This document shows, in pieces, positions 4,891 through 5,912 of a stretch of DNA of 5,912 nt (positions within the stretch are counted from its first letter, which is position 1; each line of letters starts with the position of its first letter). Location: positions 1 to 5,912 of the forward strand of contig JAKAHX010000120.1 of NCBI GenBank assembly GCA_021814735.1, in the 5' to 3' direction. The stretch is from Chloroflexota bacterium (GTDB taxonomy: Bacteria; Chloroflexota; Limnocylindria; Limnocylindrales; CSP1-4). Below the pieces are notes generated by a model that saw only the letters and a list, made by a program, of their open reading frames with translations, had not been told where the DNA came from and searched no databases. The position numbers and the translations under genes are program-made.

Positions 4891-5912
4891 ACGAACCGAT
4901 CCCGCTGGAACGTGCCGTCGGCGCGGGGCCGCGCCTGGCACCTGACGACGGCGAGATGCAGGCCCCCCTGCCGTCGGCTCCGGCGCCATTCGCCCCGTCG
5001 ACGCCGTTCGAGCCGCTCGCCCGGCTGTCCGCGGCGTCGCCCGTGGCGCCCGCCCAGCTGGGCCGCTTCTGGCGGGACCTCCAGGCATCGGTGGCGCGCG
5101 CGGTCGTCGGTGACCTGCCGGCCCTTCGCCTGCTCGCCGTGGCGCTGCTCGCGGACGGCCATGCCCTGATCGAGGACGTCCCGGGCGTCGGCAAGACGCT
5201 GATCGCGCGCGCCTTCGCGCGTTCCCTGGGCCTCTCGTTCGGCCGCGTGCAGGGCACCCCGGACCTCCTCCCCACTGACGTGACGGGGGCCGCCATTCTC
5301 GATGGCGGCCGCCTGCGGTTCGTGCCCGGCCCCATCTTCACGAACGTGCTCCTGGTGGACGAGATCAACCGAGCCACGCCGCGCACGCAGTCGGCGCTGC
5401 TCGAGGCGATGCAGGAGCGCCAGGTCTCGGTGGAGGGAGAATCCCGACCGCTGGACGACCCCTTCGTGGTCGTGGCGACCCAGAACCCGGTGGAGCTGGA
5501 GGGAACCTTCTCGCTTCCCGAGGCGCAACTGGACCGCTTCCTGGTGCAGATCCGGCTCGGGTACCCGGGTCGCGACGAGGAGCGCCACATCGCCCGGCGG
5601 TACCTGGGCGGCGAGGACCCGCTGGCGCGGGTCGAGCCCGTGGTGGACCGGGAGACGCTGGCGTCCCTGCGGGTGGCCGTCAGCGAGGTCCACGTCAGCG
5701 AGGCGGTCGAGGGCTACCTGGTGGACCTGGTGCGGGCCACGCGCGCCCACCGTGACCTTCGACTTGGCGGCAGCCCGCGTGCCAGCGTGGCGCTGTTCCG
5801 GGCGAGCCAGGCCTGGGCCGCCCTCGACGGCCGCGGGTTCGTCCTCCCCGACGACGTTGCGGCGGTGGCGCGGCCCGTGCTGGCGCATCGCCTGCGCCTG
5901 GACGTCGACCGG
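4887..5912 (+). CDS. MoxR-family AAA+ ATPase, C-terminus beyond the window
   Basis: 342 codons are open to the window edge. Visible motifs are Walker A EDVPGVGKT (96-104), Walker B LLVDEINRA (155-163), sensor 1 VVATQNPVE (194-202), the TFSLPEAQLDRF block (207-218) with the presumed arginine finger, and GGSPRASVAL (294-303) with the sensor 2 Arg298. This is the full MoxR set. MoxR proteins act as hexameric chaperone-like ATPases, usually with a VWA or DUF58 protein encoded next door; those genes would lie to the right of this window. Only the last part of the C-terminal lid should be missing, since the family is about 310-340 aa and this protein has an extra start. Residues 1-57 form a Pro/Ala-rich, low-complexity extension ahead of the conserved domain. 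The start at 4887 is chosen for the ATGA overlap with the Nudix gene. Met24 (4956) is an alternative that would shorten the extension. Confidence 0.93.
   Translation, partial: MNEPIPLERAVGAGPRLAPDDGEMQAPLPSAPAPFAPSTPFEPLARLSAASPVAPAQLGRFWRDLQASVARAVVGDLPALRLLAVALLADGHALIEDVPGVGKTLIARAFARSLGLSFGRVQGTPDLLPTDVTGAAILDGGRLRFVPGPIFTNVLLVDEINRATPRTQSALLEAMQERQVSVEGESRPLDDPFVVVATQNPVELEGTFSLPEAQLDRFLVQIRLGYPGRDEERHIARRYLGGEDPLARVEPVVDRETLASLRVAVSEVHVSEAVEGYLVDLVRATRAHRDLRLGGSPRASVALFRASQAWAALDGRGFVLPDDVAAVARPVLAHRLRLDVDR

Noticed and set aside
4785..5888. 367-aa open frame on the minus strand
   Set aside because: It is antisense to the MoxR gene, is rich in Arg/Gly/His and has no motif.

Overview
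The window is very GC-rich (roughly 70% by eye), and its genes end almost every codon in G or C. Genes are tightly packed, with ATGA and TGATG stop/start overlaps and recognisable Shine-Dalgarno sites. This is a bacterial chromosome segment. I cannot name the phylum from sequence alone; a high-GC Chloroflexota, Actinomycetota or similar soil/aquatic lineage would fit.

Layout: two divergent gene sets flank a regulatory region of about 380 bp. Leftward (minus strand, 3839 down to 1) are a MutS-family ATPase of 511 aa, a second and clearly different MutS-family ATPase of 519 aa joined to it by an ATGA overlap, and, 53 nt further on, a J-domain (DnaJ-like) protein that runs off the left edge. Rightward (plus strand, 4220 to 5912) are a doubtful 74-aa ORF, a Nudix hydrolase with a perfect Nudix box, and a MoxR-type AAA+ ATPase that runs off the right edge. 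The last two are joined by an ATGA overlap.

The central region 3840-4219 holds a good minus-strand sigma70-like promoter (TTGCCG, 17 bp, TATCCT), a 17-bp direct repeat (15/17 identical, 34-bp period), a weaker plus-strand promoter with a perfect 8-bp-arm palindrome in its spacer, and then about 90 nt of hairpin-rich sequence ending in a strong intrinsic terminator. The hairpin-rich stretch lies directly upstream of the rightward genes. It could be an attenuated or riboswitch-like leader, or a separate small RNA.

The most notable part is the MutS-like pair. Both proteins have the MutS ATPase domain behind a short helical core. Both lack room for the mismatch-binding and connector domains of MutS1, and neither has a C-terminal Smr domain. 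Both carry Asn where MutS has the Walker B Asp. They differ at the switch position: one keeps the His of the MutS THxxEL motif, the other has Phe. With translational coupling this suggests an asymmetric heterodimer, perhaps assisted by the J-domain protein. Function is unknown; a role in mismatch repair should not be assumed.
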